From assembly GCA_002350615.1 (NCBI GenBank), contig DEFD01000040.1:30717-94716 (forward strand): 64,000 bases of DNA, in the 5' to 3' direction. Of this stretch, positions 8,024-17,132 are shown piece after piece. Both the position numbers and the translations under genes were made by a program. This DNA is from Bacteroidales bacterium UBA2861. Its GTDB lineage: Bacteria; Bacteroidota; Bacteroidia; Bacteroidales; UBA932. The first letter of the stretch is position 1, and each line of letters starts with the position of its first letter. The notes under the pieces are model-generated. The model worked only from the letters and a program-made list of their open reading frames with translations. It searched no databases and was not told the DNA's origin.

Positions 8024-9778
8024 TTAGAAATTAAGTCCGTCGTTCCATCCGGGGTTCTGGGTAAGGGCTCCTCCTGAGAGGGAACGCTCTTCAGTGGGGA
8101 TGGGATAGAGATAATCGCGCTCTTCGTTCCAGCTGCAGCGGGTGTTCTTTCCCGGATAAACATATCCTTTGTTGCCGTCGGACAGGTAGATGTCCGTGTT
8201 CAGCTTGAGCTTCACCGCGGCGTTGCTCTCCGGGTAGGCCCCTGAATAGATGCACACATCCTTCCTGCCGTCTCCGTCAAGGTCGTATTCGCCAATGGCC
8301 GGGAAATACATTCCGTAGAGGGGTTCCTCAAAGTTCTTTCCTTCTTTCCAGCGCATCATGTCGTAGTAGCGGAAACCTTCCATAAGCAGTTCTATAGAGC
8401 GTTCGCGCCTGATTTCGAGGATGATTCCCGCGTTGGCGCCCGTCACGTGCGTGTAGCCGCCGCGGGGGCTTGCCAGATAAGGATCAGGGTTGGCGTTGGC
8501 GGCGGCGAGGTCGATCTTGGGCATCCCCACGCGGTCCCGCAACTTCTTCACCGAAATGTCGAGGTCGGCCTGGGTGAGCGTTCCGAGTTCGGCCTTGGCT
8601 TCCGCGTAGTTCAGGAAGACTTCGGCTGAACGGAAGATAATGAGGTCCACATAGGATTTGGTGGCTCCGTCACCGTCCGATTTGCCGAGATATTTGGTGG
8701 GCTCATAGCCGGTGGCGCAGATGGTGAAATCCGGTGCCAGCGTGACGCTGCTGCCTTCGCGGGTGTATCCGGGAGTGCGGATCGACTGCGACAGGCGCGG
8801 GTCGCGGTTCGCCACTTCGGCGGCGAAGCTCATCGTCTCCCAGCCCTGCACGTCGGTGAATCGGCTGCCGTCCTTCATCAGGTATGAATCAATGATTCGC
8901 TTTGTGACGCCCGGACGCCCCATGGATGTGCTCAGAAGATACCAGTGTGAAGCGTGGAAAACTTTGAGGGTGGATGAGTAATCCCTGGCGAGAACCACTT
9001 CGTTGGTGGCCTGGTCTGCGTTTACGAAGAGATTCTTATACGATGCTCCGGTGCCTCCTGTGGTATAGACTCCGTAGCCGCTCTTGCTGATGAATTCGGA
9101 AGACGCGGCAGCGCTCTGCTCCAGCCAGAAGCGCCAGTCGTGCTCATAGTCGTCGATTTCGTGATACTTGCGGAAAGTGCCTTCGAACAGGGTGAAACGG
9201 GATTTGAGCGCAAGAGCGGTCCATTTTGTGACGGTGTACATCGACTTGCCGGTAGGCAGGTTGGCGATTGCGAAGTCGATGTCTTCCAGCATCTTGCACA
9301 TTATGAACTCCCTGCTGTCCCGGGGCTTGGAAAGGCCCTTGTCGGTGGAGCCCAGCTGGGTGTCATACCAGGGAACGTCGCCGAACCGCTTTACCATACC
9401 GAAGTAGAAGTAGCAGCGGAAGAAGCGGGCCAGCGCGACGTATTTGGTGCGGACTTTCTCGTCCTTGCAGTTGTACTGGTAATCGAGCAGAGTGTTTATG
9501 TCGCGCAGAGTGGTCCAGGTCCAGCCGCCGCCAGATGGCGAAACAATGCGGGTGCCGCGGACTTCTTCCGAGAGGATGTTGCCTATGATGTTGTCCACCT
9601 GCTCGTTGTACAGACCGGTGGACGGGAATGCCGTGTAGAACTTGTTGGTGTATGCCATAAGTTCCTGCTCGTTCTCGAAGAAATCTTCGGGAGCCATCTG
9701 CGAAAGGGGCTTCTGGTCCAGGATGTCGCAGGATGCCGCGATCAGGCAGGCGAGTGATATGATTGCAATCTTTTTCAT
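8024..9778 (-). CDS. SusD/RagB-family outer-membrane lipoprotein
   Basis: The surface lid that binds substrate and delivers it to the SusC channel. It has 584 residues, with a signal peptide and Cys (LIAASCDILDQKP). The family traits are present: the N-terminal DxxP start, the TPR-like helical segment with YVALARFFRCYFYF near residue 115, and the C-terminal RRERSIELLMEGFRYYDMMR stretch. It starts 16 bases after the end of susC and precedes the EEP lipoprotein by 4 bases. Its substrate is not deducible, because the locus carries no glycoside hydrolase. Confidence 0.95.
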   Translation of the reverse strand: MKKIAIISLACLIAASCDILDQKPLSQMAPEDFFENEQELMAYTNKFYTAFPSTGLYNEQVDNIIGNILSEEVRGTRIVSPSGGGWTWTTLRDINTLLDYQYNCKDEKVRTKYVALARFFRCYFYFGMVKRFGDVPWYDTQLGSTDKGLSKPRDSREFIMCKMLEDIDFAIANLPTGKSMYTVTKWTALALKSRFTLFEGTFRKYHEIDDYEHDWRFWLEQSAAASSEFISKSGYGVYTTGGTGASYKNLFVNADQATNEVVLARDYSSTLKVFHASHWYLLSTSMGRPGVTKRIIDSYLMKDGSRFTDVQGWETMSFAAEVANRDPRLSQSIRTPGYTREGSSVTLAPDFTICATGYEPTKYLGKSDGDGATKSYVDLIIFRSAEVFLNYAEAKAELGTLTQADLDISVKKLRDRVGMPKIDLAAANANPDPYLASPRGGYTHVTGANAGIILEIRRERSIELLMEGFRYYDMMRWKEGKNFEEPLYGMYFPAIGEYDLDGDGRKDVCIYSGAYPESNAAVKLKLNTDIYLSDGNKGYVYPGKNTRCSWNEERDYLYPIPTEERSLSGGALTQNPGWNDGLNF

Positions 9779-9794
9779 TTTCTTACCTCCTGTC

Positions 9795-12700
9795 TTAGAA
9801 TGTGATGTCGATGCCGAACATAAAGGTCTTCATCCAGGAATAAACCCTGAGGTTTCCTCCGTTGATGGCCTGTTCGGGATCTACATAATGTGAATAGAGC
9901 CCCGGCGCCCAGTATGCGAGGTTGTCGCCTGTGAAGTAAACGCGGAGTGTCTGCATTTTTATGGCGTCGAGCCATTTCTTGGGCAGGGTGTATCCTACCG
10001 TGAGGTTCTTGAGCCTGCAATAGGCGACGTTCTGCAGATACCTGTCGTTGACCGATGTCAGCTCCGAGTTCGCGTTGAGGGCGGTGTAGCCCCGCGGCCT
10101 CGGGAAGTAGGCGTCCTTGTGGTCCTCGGTCCAGTACATACGGTGGAAGTCCTTCGGGATGAAGGTCGCGTAAGGCCTGGCGTAAGGGCCCCAGAAGAGC
10201 ATGGCGTTGCTTGCGGGATACCAGTCCTGATGCCCGACTCCCTGGAAGAAGACGCTGAAGTCGAAGCCCATCCAGTTGAATCCGAGATTGAGGCCGTAGA
10301 GCCATCGGGGCTGGGAGTTGCCTATTATGCGGCGGTCGCCCGGGTCGTTTACCGTGTTCTGTCCTATTGAGATGACTCCGTCACCGTCGAGGTCGAGGAA
10401 TTTTAGGTCGCCTCCGTGCAGGCCGTTCTCACTGCCGGGAGAGGCTATGATGGTGGAGTTCACGTAGGTCTGGTCCACGGGGTACATCTGGGCTTCGAGG
10501 TCGGACCAGAACAGGCCGTCCGTCTTGTAGCCCCAGATTTCACCGATCGTCATTCCTTCGTAGTAAGTTTTGGCGAAAGACTTCTCCGGGTTGTTGAACT
10601 TGGTGATCTTGGACTTGTAGTCGCTCAGCGAGACGGTCGCTGAATAGGAGAAGGTCTTGCCGAGGAGGTTGAAATCGTCTTTCCATCCCAGCTGGAACTC
10701 TATACCCTTGGTCCTGAGGTCGGCGCAGTTGGTCTTGGGTGCGGCGGCACCGTAAACCGCAGGAATCGCGAGCCCCGCTGCGAGCATGTTCTTCGTGTCG
10801 CGGATGTATCCTTCCGCGGTGAAACTGAGCCTGCCTTTCAGGAAGGAGAAGTCCATACCGAGGTTCTTGTGTATGGTGGTCTCCCAGGTGAGGTCGCTGG
10901 CGTTGGGGGCGCTGATGGTGGCGGTGGTCGGCTTTGTGTTGCCTCCGAAAAGGTAGTTCTGGTTGCCGATGGAGACCACGCGCAGATAATCGTAGTAGCC
11001 CACCTGCTGGTTGCCGAGTGAACCGTAGGAGAAACGGATCTTGAAATTGTCCCACCAGGATTTCAGGGGATTGAAGAAAGGCTCTTCGGACACTCTCCAT
11101 CCGACGGATGCCGAAGGGAAGAATCCCCAGCGGTGGCCTTTTGCAAAACGGGAGGTGCCGTCGTAGCGGCCGCTGAATTCCACGAGGTAGCGCCCTTTCC
11201 AGTCGTAGTTGGCACGGCCGAAGAAGCCGAGCAGCGAATAGGCGTTCTGGCCTCCGGAAAGCGTCATACGCTCTTCGCCGTCCTCGCCCTGACCCATCAG
11301 GTTGAGGTCGCTCAGGTCGTCGGACAGAAGGTTGTAGCCTACCGAGTTCACGCTCTTGCTGCGCCTGGTCTCATAGTTTGCACCGAGGGTGAGCTTCACG
11401 TTGTGCGCCTCGGCGAAACTGTCGGTATAGGTTGCATAGAGGTTGGTCTGGTGATGGTCGTAGGATGAGTTAGTCTCCTTAAGATAGTTGTCGTATTTGC
11501 CGGAATTCGCTGTCAGGATTTCTCCGGGGTAGGTGGAATAGGTGGTATTCACCGAACGGTTCGAGTTGTATCCCGTATTATATATATAGGAGTAGTTCGC
11601 CTTGACCTCCAGCTGCTTGAACGGTGTAATCGTGGCCTCGATGGTGTTGGCGATGTTTCGCTTGTTGTCGATGTTGCGGTGCTTGTCCTTGTCCAGTGCG
11701 GTCATAAGGCCGTCGAAGATGGGCTGGCCGGAGAACGAAGTGTTGTAGAGGCTGCTTCCGTCCGGATTGTGTGCCGGATAGCTGGCGTATCCGCCAACCG
11801 TCATATAAGAGAAGATGGTAGATACGGCTTCCGGGCCAGGATAGAAGTACTGGGCGGCGTAGAAGGTGGTATTGTTGCTCAGTTTCAGCCACTTGTTCAC
11901 GTCCAGGTCCAGTTTGGAGCGGATGTTGAACCTGCGGTTGTAGTCCGAAGATTTCTTGATGATGCCTTCCTGGTAATCCATTCCTCCGGAGATGAAGTAA
12001 CGCATCCTCTCGGTGCCTCCGGTGACGGATACGTTATGGTTGGTGGCGGGGGCGTAGTCGCGGAAGATCTCGTGGTACCAGTCGGTGTTGGCGTAATACA
12101 GATATGATTCGCGGCCGTCCCTTTCGGCCAGCACTACCCACGGCCTGTCGGGGTGGGGGACCTTGTCGTTCCTGCGGGCCCAGAGTTCGTCCATATCGGC
12201 CGAGGTGTAATTGGTGCGCCCAACTCCCAGCGTAGCCTTGTAGAGCAGTTCGTTCACATAAACGCTGTAGTAACCTCTGGTCTCGAAGTCGGTGGATGCG
12301 GTAGGTGAACTCCAGCCGGCACGTCCGCTGTAACGCACCGTGGACTTTCCGTCAGAATTCTTTCCGGACTTGGTAGTGATGAGAATCACTCCGAAAGAGG
12401 CCCTGGCTCCGTAAACTGCAGCCGAGGCATCCTTTATGATGGATATGGACTCCACGTCATTGGGGTTCACGGTGGACATGCTCCCCTCGGCACCGTCGAT
12501 AATCACCAGCGGGTTCCCGCCGTTGATGGAATTGGTACCACGTATATTGACGGAAGCATCGCTTCCCGGGCGTCCCGAAGAAGTAGTGATGTTAAGGCCC
12601 GGCACGGATCCCTGCAGAATATGCGCCAGGGACGCCTGCGGCCTGTTCTGTATGGCATCCTCGTCCACCACCGAAATCGCTCCGGTGAGATTCACCTTTT

Positions 12701-13301
12701 TCTGCACGCCATACCCGACGACCACAGCCTCGTCAAGGGCCTGGATATCATCTTCAAGCACCACATCGAGCCTTCCCGATGCCGGGACAGGGAGGGTTTT
12801 CTCCGCATATCCGAGGCAGGAAAAAGTGAGCGCGGCCCCCTTCCCCGGCTTGAGCTGCACGGAATAGGCTCCGTCGATATTGCTCATCACTACTGAGCTG
12901 CCTCCAAGCACAGCCACTCCTGGAATCGGGTCGCCCCGGGAATCCTTGATTACGCCATCGGCGCTGCGCGGCTGGCCGTTATCCGATTCCGTGGGGGTAA
13001 GGACAATCTGCTTGCCGGAAATTGCCCAGTTGATGCCGATGGGCGCAAATACCGCCGACAGGACATTCTCGAGGCTCTCCGAACGTACATTGCAGCTCGC
13101 CTTTGCTCCGATGTCTATATTGTTATTGAAAATGAAAGTGTAACCGGTCTGTCTTTCGATGGCATTTATGCAGTCCATGACGGTCCCGTCGCTGATGCTG
13201 AGCGATACGGACGGCCCGGCCTGCTGAGCCGCAAGGCCGCCTGGAACAAGTATCGCCAAAGCCAGCAGGAACTTCCTGCAAACCGGAATAAGCCTGTTCA
13301 T
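9795..13301 (-). CDS. SusC/RagA-family TonB-dependent transporter with STN domain
   Basis: The outer-membrane channel of the first uptake locus, 1168 residues. After the signal peptide, residues ~30-105 form an STN (secretin/TonB N-terminal) domain (CINAIERQTGYTFIFNN). A carboxypeptidase-regulatory-like domain follows (IKDSRGDPIPGVAV), then the SusC signature VVVGYGVQKKVNLTGAIS, the plug and the beta-barrel ending FGIDITF. In Bacteroidota an STN domain signals substrate binding to a FecR anti-sigma factor, matching the fecR and ECF genes just upstream. It sits 5 bases after the second EEP lipoprotein gene. Confidence 0.95.
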   Translation of the reverse strand: MNRLIPVCRKFLLALAILVPGGLAAQQAGPSVSLSISDGTVMDCINAIERQTGYTFIFNNNIDIGAKASCNVRSESLENVLSAVFAPIGINWAISGKQIVLTPTESDNGQPRSADGVIKDSRGDPIPGVAVLGGSSVVMSNIDGAYSVQLKPGKGAALTFSCLGYAEKTLPVPASGRLDVVLEDDIQALDEAVVVGYGVQKKVNLTGAISVVDEDAIQNRPQASLAHILQGSVPGLNITTSSGRPGSDASVNIRGTNSINGGNPLVIIDGAEGSMSTVNPNDVESISIIKDASAAVYGARASFGVILITTKSGKNSDGKSTVRYSGRAGWSSPTASTDFETRGYYSVYVNELLYKATLGVGRTNYTSADMDELWARRNDKVPHPDRPWVVLAERDGRESYLYYANTDWYHEIFRDYAPATNHNVSVTGGTERMRYFISGGMDYQEGIIKKSSDYNRRFNIRSKLDLDVNKWLKLSNNTTFYAAQYFYPGPEAVSTIFSYMTVGGYASYPAHNPDGSSLYNTSFSGQPIFDGLMTALDKDKHRNIDNKRNIANTIEATITPFKQLEVKANYSYIYNTGYNSNRSVNTTYSTYPGEILTANSGKYDNYLKETNSSYDHHQTNLYATYTDSFAEAHNVKLTLGANYETRRSKSVNSVGYNLLSDDLSDLNLMGQGEDGEERMTLSGGQNAYSLLGFFGRANYDWKGRYLVEFSGRYDGTSRFAKGHRWGFFPSASVGWRVSEEPFFNPLKSWWDNFKIRFSYGSLGNQQVGYYDYLRVVSIGNQNYLFGGNTKPTTATISAPNASDLTWETTIHKNLGMDFSFLKGRLSFTAEGYIRDTKNMLAAGLAIPAVYGAAAPKTNCADLRTKGIEFQLGWKDDFNLLGKTFSYSATVSLSDYKSKITKFNNPEKSFAKTYYEGMTIGEIWGYKTDGLFWSDLEAQMYPVDQTYVNSTIIASPGSENGLHGGDLKFLDLDGDGVISIGQNTVNDPGDRRIIGNSQPRWLYGLNLGFNWMGFDFSVFFQGVGHQDWYPASNAMLFWGPYARPYATFIPKDFHRMYWTEDHKDAYFPRPRGYTALNANSELTSVNDRYLQNVAYCRLKNLTVGYTLPKKWLDAIKMQTLRVYFTGDNLAYWAPGLYSHYVDPEQAINGGNLRVYSWMKTFMFGIDITF

Positions 13302-13306
13302 GGGAA

Positions 13307-14095
13307 TCAGAATTTTACGTCAACAAAAATCGGATAATGGTCGGAAGCGGCATCCACGTTGCAGCCTTTCACTTCATAGGGGACCGCACTGCGCAGCACC
13401 TTGCACTCGGGGCCGCCCTTGAGCACGAAGATGTAGTCGATCAGCTTTTTGGCGTCGGGGCAGGGGTAGGTAGGCTCGCTGCAGGAAATCTGCGTCCAGT
13501 CCTCTTCCAGGGCCGCAATTACCTCGTTGCCCGGAGTCGCGTTCATGTCGCCCGCAAGGAAAACCGGCTTGCCGCTGCAGCCGAACCATACTTTTACGCT
13601 GTCGCTGAGCTGGTGTGCCTGAAGCGCTGCGGATGCGTGGTCCTTGTAGTCCAGATGCACAGAGATGAAAACGAATTTTTCAGTTTCGGCCACTGCGGCG
13701 CTGCGGGCTTCGCTTCCGTTGTGTTTTTCCAGGGAAATGAGCCTCCTGGAAACAAGCGGGGACTTGCTGACGACAGCGTTGCCGTACGCTCCTCCCCTGT
13801 ATGCCATGGCCCTTCCGTAAGTGCAGTCCCAGGCTCCGAGTTCGGAGGCAAGGTCAGATGCCTGGTCGGAATTGTGCCTGCGGTTGCAGGAATCCACCTC
13901 GTTGAGGCTCACGATATCAGCATCGAGCGCACGCACTATGTCCGCTATGGTCTTGATTCCGCTTTCGTCATATTTGCCGAAAGACCCCACATTGAACTGA
14001 AGGAGCCTGATGGAATCATTCGGCTTGCGGTACTTGCCTGCGGAACAGGAGCAGACTGCCACAGCAGCGGCAAAAAGTATTAAGGTTTTTTTCAT
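13307..14095 (-). CDS. Endonuclease/exonuclease/phosphatase-family lipoprotein
   Basis: A 262-residue phosphodiesterase-fold lipoprotein (VAVCSCSAG lipobox). The full catalytic set is visible: LQFNVGSF, LNEVD, VHLDYKDH, AGDMNATPG, LIDYIFV and ASDHYPIFVD. The third block has DMN where most members have DFN or DxN. It lies between fecR and susC, so it is co-expressed with the transporter. Together with the paralogue at 7156-8019 it forms an unusual pair; one may act on the surface and the other in the periplasm, which is inference. The substrate is not known. Confidence 0.85.
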   Translation of the reverse strand: MKKTLILFAAAVAVCSCSAGKYRKPNDSIRLLQFNVGSFGKYDESGIKTIADIVRALDADIVSLNEVDSCNRRHNSDQASDLASELGAWDCTYGRAMAYRGGAYGNAVVSKSPLVSRRLISLEKHNGSEARSAAVAETEKFVFISVHLDYKDHASAALQAHQLSDSVKVWFGCSGKPVFLAGDMNATPGNEVIAALEEDWTQISCSEPTYPCPDAKKLIDYIFVLKGGPECKVLRSAVPYEVKGCNVDAASDHYPIFVDVKF

Positions 14096-14124
14096 TATTG
14101 GTTATTATAATGATTATGTAGTGT

Positions 14125-15102
14125 TTACTGTAGTTTCAGATTCACGGAATCGCCGTTTATCTCGTATGTCATCGGGGTGATACGGGACATCAGGTCCAGC
14201 ATCTCCCGCAGGGATTCTGTTTTTATCGTCATCCAGTACTGGTCGCCGCTGGAACTCTTTCCCTCGATATTGATTTTCACACCGTACCACTCTTCCATGA
14301 GAGTCACCACTTCGGCGAGGCTGCAGTTCTGCAATTTCAATTCGGGCTGTCTCCAGATGCCCCTTCCGGCTATGTCCGCCGTCTCGACAGAAGCGGCGCC
14401 GGTGCTTTTGTCATATGTGAACAGTTCGCCCGGAACCATCTGGGCCATGCTCGCACCGTCCTTGCCGAAAACCTCCACACTGCCTTCCTGGAGAGCGACT
14501 TCCACGTCATGCTCCGTCTTGTAGGTACGCACGTCGAAGGTGGTTCCGTAAACCCTTATGTCGATATCTTCACATTCAACCGTAAAGGGATTTGCAGGAT
14601 CCTTGACAATTTGGAACACGGCCTGCCCTTCAGTTAGCCGTACATTGCGTCTGCTTCCAGAAAAAGCGGAAGAATAGCTCAGCGACGATGAGGAATTCAG
14701 CCAGACATGGCTTCCGTCGGGAAGGACTATCTCGCTGTGCTGCCCGGGATTCGTCCGCACTGTGAATTCGTCTGTACCGGCTGATGAAGAGAACCTGCTG
14801 CCGGCCAACCACGAAAGGCCTAAAAGGCAGAAAAACGCAGCGGCTGCAGCGATGCGACGGAGATAGAATGACGGTCTGTTTTTATTCTCTCCGGCTTTCT
14901 TCCATAATATTTCCGCCTGGGCGGGGTCGGCTTCCGGCGCTTTGCCGGCCAGGGTCCACAGTGATACCGCTTCCTGGAACTCCGCTTCATTCTGAGGCGA
15001 TGCGTTCCGGAATTCATGAAGTTTCGCTTCCTCCGCGGCAGTAGTCTCACCGGCCAGATAGGCGGCGATGAGGGCGTAGTCGCATTTCGTGTCTTTATTC
15101 AT
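14125..15102 (-). CDS. FecR-family anti-sigma factor
   Basis: An inner-membrane anti-sigma factor that holds the ECF sigma until the STN domain of the TonB transporter signals. The N-terminal cytoplasmic segment (residues 1-~85) has the anti-sigma-like AAEEAKLHEF. One transmembrane helix follows (AAAAAFFCLLGLSWLAGS), then a periplasmic FecR domain (LPDGSHVWLNSSSSLSYSS, YGTTFDVRTY) and a DUF4974-like C-terminus. ATG 15102 (MNKDTKCDYAL) is preferred to the GTG five codons upstream. It lies 33 bases after the sigma gene, in the classic ECF-fecR-susC order. Confidence 0.93.
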   Translation of the reverse strand: MNKDTKCDYALIAAYLAGETTAAEEAKLHEFRNASPQNEAEFQEAVSLWTLAGKAPEADPAQAEILWKKAGENKNRPSFYLRRIAAAAAFFCLLGLSWLAGSRFSSSAGTDEFTVRTNPGQHSEIVLPDGSHVWLNSSSSLSYSSAFSGSRRNVRLTEGQAVFQIVKDPANPFTVECEDIDIRVYGTTFDVRTYKTEHDVEVALQEGSVEVFGKDGASMAQMVPGELFTYDKSTGAASVETADIAGRGIWRQPELKLQNCSLAEVVTLMEEWYGVKINIEGKSSSGDQYWMTIKTESLREMLDLMSRITPMTYEINGDSVNLKLQ

Positions 15103-15135
15103 ACATATTAAAGACACTCAAAGACTTCGGAATAC

Positions 15136-15651
15136 CTAAAGGGTTTTTTTGAAAAATTTGAATTTCTGTGCGCGGCAATATTCCCTGATGCGGGAAAGTG
15201 CTATCCCCATCTGCGTCGCCACGGTTTTGGGAGAGATTCCTTTGGCGGCGGCTATATCTTTATAGCTCATACCCTCCTGCTTCGCCATGACGAAAATATC
15301 ACGGCATTCCTGAGGGAGGGCGCTGATGGCATTCTCAACCATTTCCAACCGTTCTTCCAAAGAAAGGCTGTCCTGGTCGAAATCAAGGACGGGCATCTGC
15401 AGGGCGGAATCCAGAAGGCACTTTTCCCTGCTCTTTTCGTTGCGGAGATGGTTGAGCATGGCATTTCTGGCAGCGTAGTACAACCAGCCGCGGACATTGC
15501 GGATTTTTTCCGAATCCTCCCTGGCCAGTTTCAGGAACACATCCTGGACTATATCCTTGTTCTTGTCGGCATCAGCGGAGAAATTGCCGAGGAACAGACA
15601 GAGTTCCGGATAATAACGCTTGTAAATTTCTATGAATTTCTCCCTGTCCAT
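15136..15651 (-). CDS. ECF RNA polymerase sigma factor (sigma-70 family)
   Basis: A 171-residue extracytoplasmic-function sigma factor. Region 2 is seen in ADKNKDIVQDVFLKLARED with RGWLYYAARNAMLNHLRN, and region 4 in ALPQECRDIFVMAKQEGMSY and the helix-turn-helix YKDIAAAKGISPKTVATQM. ATG 15651 starts at MDREKFIEIYKRYY, the usual family N-terminus; the longer open frame upstream overlaps pdxJ and is rejected. A TATCTTTG promoter box lies at 15675-15668. It should activate the susC operon after release by FecR. Confidence 0.95.
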   Translation of the reverse strand: MDREKFIEIYKRYYPELCLFLGNFSADADKNKDIVQDVFLKLAREDSEKIRNVRGWLYYAARNAMLNHLRNEKSREKCLLDSALQMPVLDFDQDSLSLEERLEMVENAISALPQECRDIFVMAKQEGMSYKDIAAAKGISPKTVATQMGIALSRIREYCRAQKFKFFKKTL

Positions 15652-15732
15652 GTTCTTAGTATGCTGGCAAAGATACAAATTTCTTCGCGGCAAGGCTCGT
15701 TTTATATCTTTTCTTTTTACTTTTGCAGGAGT
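15652..15732. promoter_or_regulatory. Divergent promoter region between ECF sigma and pdxJ
   Basis: Two Bacteroidota -7 boxes (consensus TAnnTTTG) point outward. TATCTTTG at 15675-15668 (minus) lies 16 bases before the sigma ATG. TACTTTTG at 15718-15725 (plus) lies only 7 bases before the pdxJ ATG, which implies a very short or absent leader for pdxJ unless another start site is used. Confidence 0.6.
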
Positions 15733-16446
15733 ATGACTAAACTGAGCGTCAATATCAACAAGATAGCCACCCTGCGAAACGCGCGTGGCGGAAACCTGCC
15801 GGATGTCACCAAGGCTGCGCTGGACTGCGAGAGTTTCGGGGCCCAGGGCATCACGGTGCACCCGAGGCCGGACGAAAGGCATATCCGTTACAGCGACGTG
15901 AGGACAATCCGGCCTCTGCTGTCCACGGAATTCAACATCGAGGGCAACCCCATAGAATCCTTCCGGCAACTGGTGCTGGAAGTCGTTCCGGACCAGGTCA
16001 CCCTTGTTCCCGACGCTGCCGACGCCATAACCTCCAATGCCGGCTGGGACACGCTGAGGAACCGTGAATTCCTAAGCGAAATGTGCAGTCTCTTCCATTC
16101 CAAGGGCATCCGCGTGTCGATCTTCATAGATCCCTTGCCGGAAATGGCGGTGGCGGCCAGGCAGTGCGGTGCGGACAGGGTGGAGCTTTACACCGCCGCA
16201 TACAGCGCCGAGTACGCATCGGGGCCGGAAAAGGCCATCGCCCCATATCTGGAAACAGCCATCGCCGCAAGGCAGGCGGGACTCGGGCTGAACGCCGGGC
16301 ACGACCTTAACCTCGAGAACCTGGCATATTTCGTGAAGACCATTCCATGGACCGACGAAGTGTCCATAGGACATGCGATAATATGCGACGCCCTTTACAT
16401 GGGGCTGGAAAAGACAATCGCAGCCTACAGATCATGCCTCGCTTGA
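15733..16446 (+). CDS. pdxJ: Pyridoxine 5'-phosphate synthase
   Basis: Catalyses the ring closure of 1-deoxyxylulose 5-phosphate with 3-amino-2-oxopropyl phosphate to pyridoxine 5'-phosphate in the DXP-dependent vitamin B6 pathway; a cytoplasmic TIM barrel. The 237 residues match the family length. Family motifs: MTKLSVNINKIATLRNARGG, ITVHPRPDERHI, FNIEGNP, VTLVPD and the C-terminal LNAGHDLNL with SIGHAII. ATG 15733 is preceded by AGGAG; the in-frame upstream extension runs through the divergent sigma gene and is not real. Confidence 0.97.
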   Translation: MTKLSVNINKIATLRNARGGNLPDVTKAALDCESFGAQGITVHPRPDERHIRYSDVRTIRPLLSTEFNIEGNPIESFRQLVLEVVPDQVTLVPDAADAITSNAGWDTLRNREFLSEMCSLFHSKGIRVSIFIDPLPEMAVAARQCGADRVELYTAAYSAEYASGPEKAIAPYLETAIAARQAGLGLNAGHDLNLENLAYFVKTIPWTDEVSIGHAIICDALYMGLEKTIAAYRSCLA

Positions 16447-16511
16447 CACCGCAGTTTCGCGGAAAGAAATAATTTGTTATTTTTGCAATTCGTAACAACG
16501 AAAGACCAAAT

Positions 16512-17132
16512 ATGAAACGTATCGCTTTATTTCTCAGCATCGCCGCAATCGGCTTGCTCAGCGTTTCCTGCCAGCAGGGACAGAAGAACCAGGAAGTAGC
16601 AGCCGACCAGGCCGCGGAAGAAAAGGCCGGCCCGGAAAAGGGCGCCATAGTGTATTTCAATCTGGACAGGGTCCTCGAGGAATATGACATGGCAAACGAC
16701 CTCCGTTCCGTGGTGGAGACCAAGGTGAACAACATTTCCCAGGACGTGAACCGTCGCGGCAACAGGCTCGAAAAGGATATCAAGGCCTTCCAGGACAAGG
16801 TTGACAAGGGGCTCCTTACCCGTTCCACCGCCGAAGTCCAGGGCGCAGACCTCCAGAAGAGGCAGCAGGATTTCCAGCAGTATGCAGCTCAGAAGCAGCA
16901 AGAAGCAGCCGAGGAGCAGCAGGTGATGATGAACAACATCGCCGACGCCATCGCCAATTTCCTCAAGGAATTCAACGAGGAGAAGCAGTACGCGATGATC
17001 CTCACCACCCAGGGAGGCATTCTCCCCGCCCCCGTCGCAGTCGGAGACCCCGAACTTGACATCACCGATGCCATCCTCGAGGGGCTCAACGCCAAATATG
17101 TAAAGGAAAAGAGCGAAAGCGCAAAGAAATGA
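16512..17132 (+). CDS. OmpH/Skp-family lipoprotein
   Basis: A periplasmic chaperone-like coiled-coil protein of 206 residues. The signal peptide ends in a lipobox (LLSVSCQQ), so it is probably membrane-anchored, unlike soluble Skp. After a short acidic linker comes IVYFNLDRVLEEYDMA, the Skp-type N-terminus, then a long Gln/Lys/Glu-rich coiled coil (~residues 65-150). The ending LDITDAILEGLN matches Bacteroidota OmpH proteins. A TATTTTTG box at 16478-16485 is its likely promoter. The stop overlaps the next ATG by 4 bases. Confidence 0.85.
   Translation: MKRIALFLSIAAIGLLSVSCQQGQKNQEVAADQAAEEKAGPEKGAIVYFNLDRVLEEYDMANDLRSVVETKVNNISQDVNRRGNRLEKDIKAFQDKVDKGLLTRSTAEVQGADLQKRQQDFQQYAAQKQQEAAEEQQVMMNNIADAIANFLKEFNEEKQYAMILTTQGGILPAPVAVGDPELDITDAILEGLNAKYVKEKSESAKK

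Noticed and set aside
15448..15732. N-terminal extension of pdxJ
   Set aside because: It lies over the divergent ECF sigma gene and the family begins at MTKLSVNIN.
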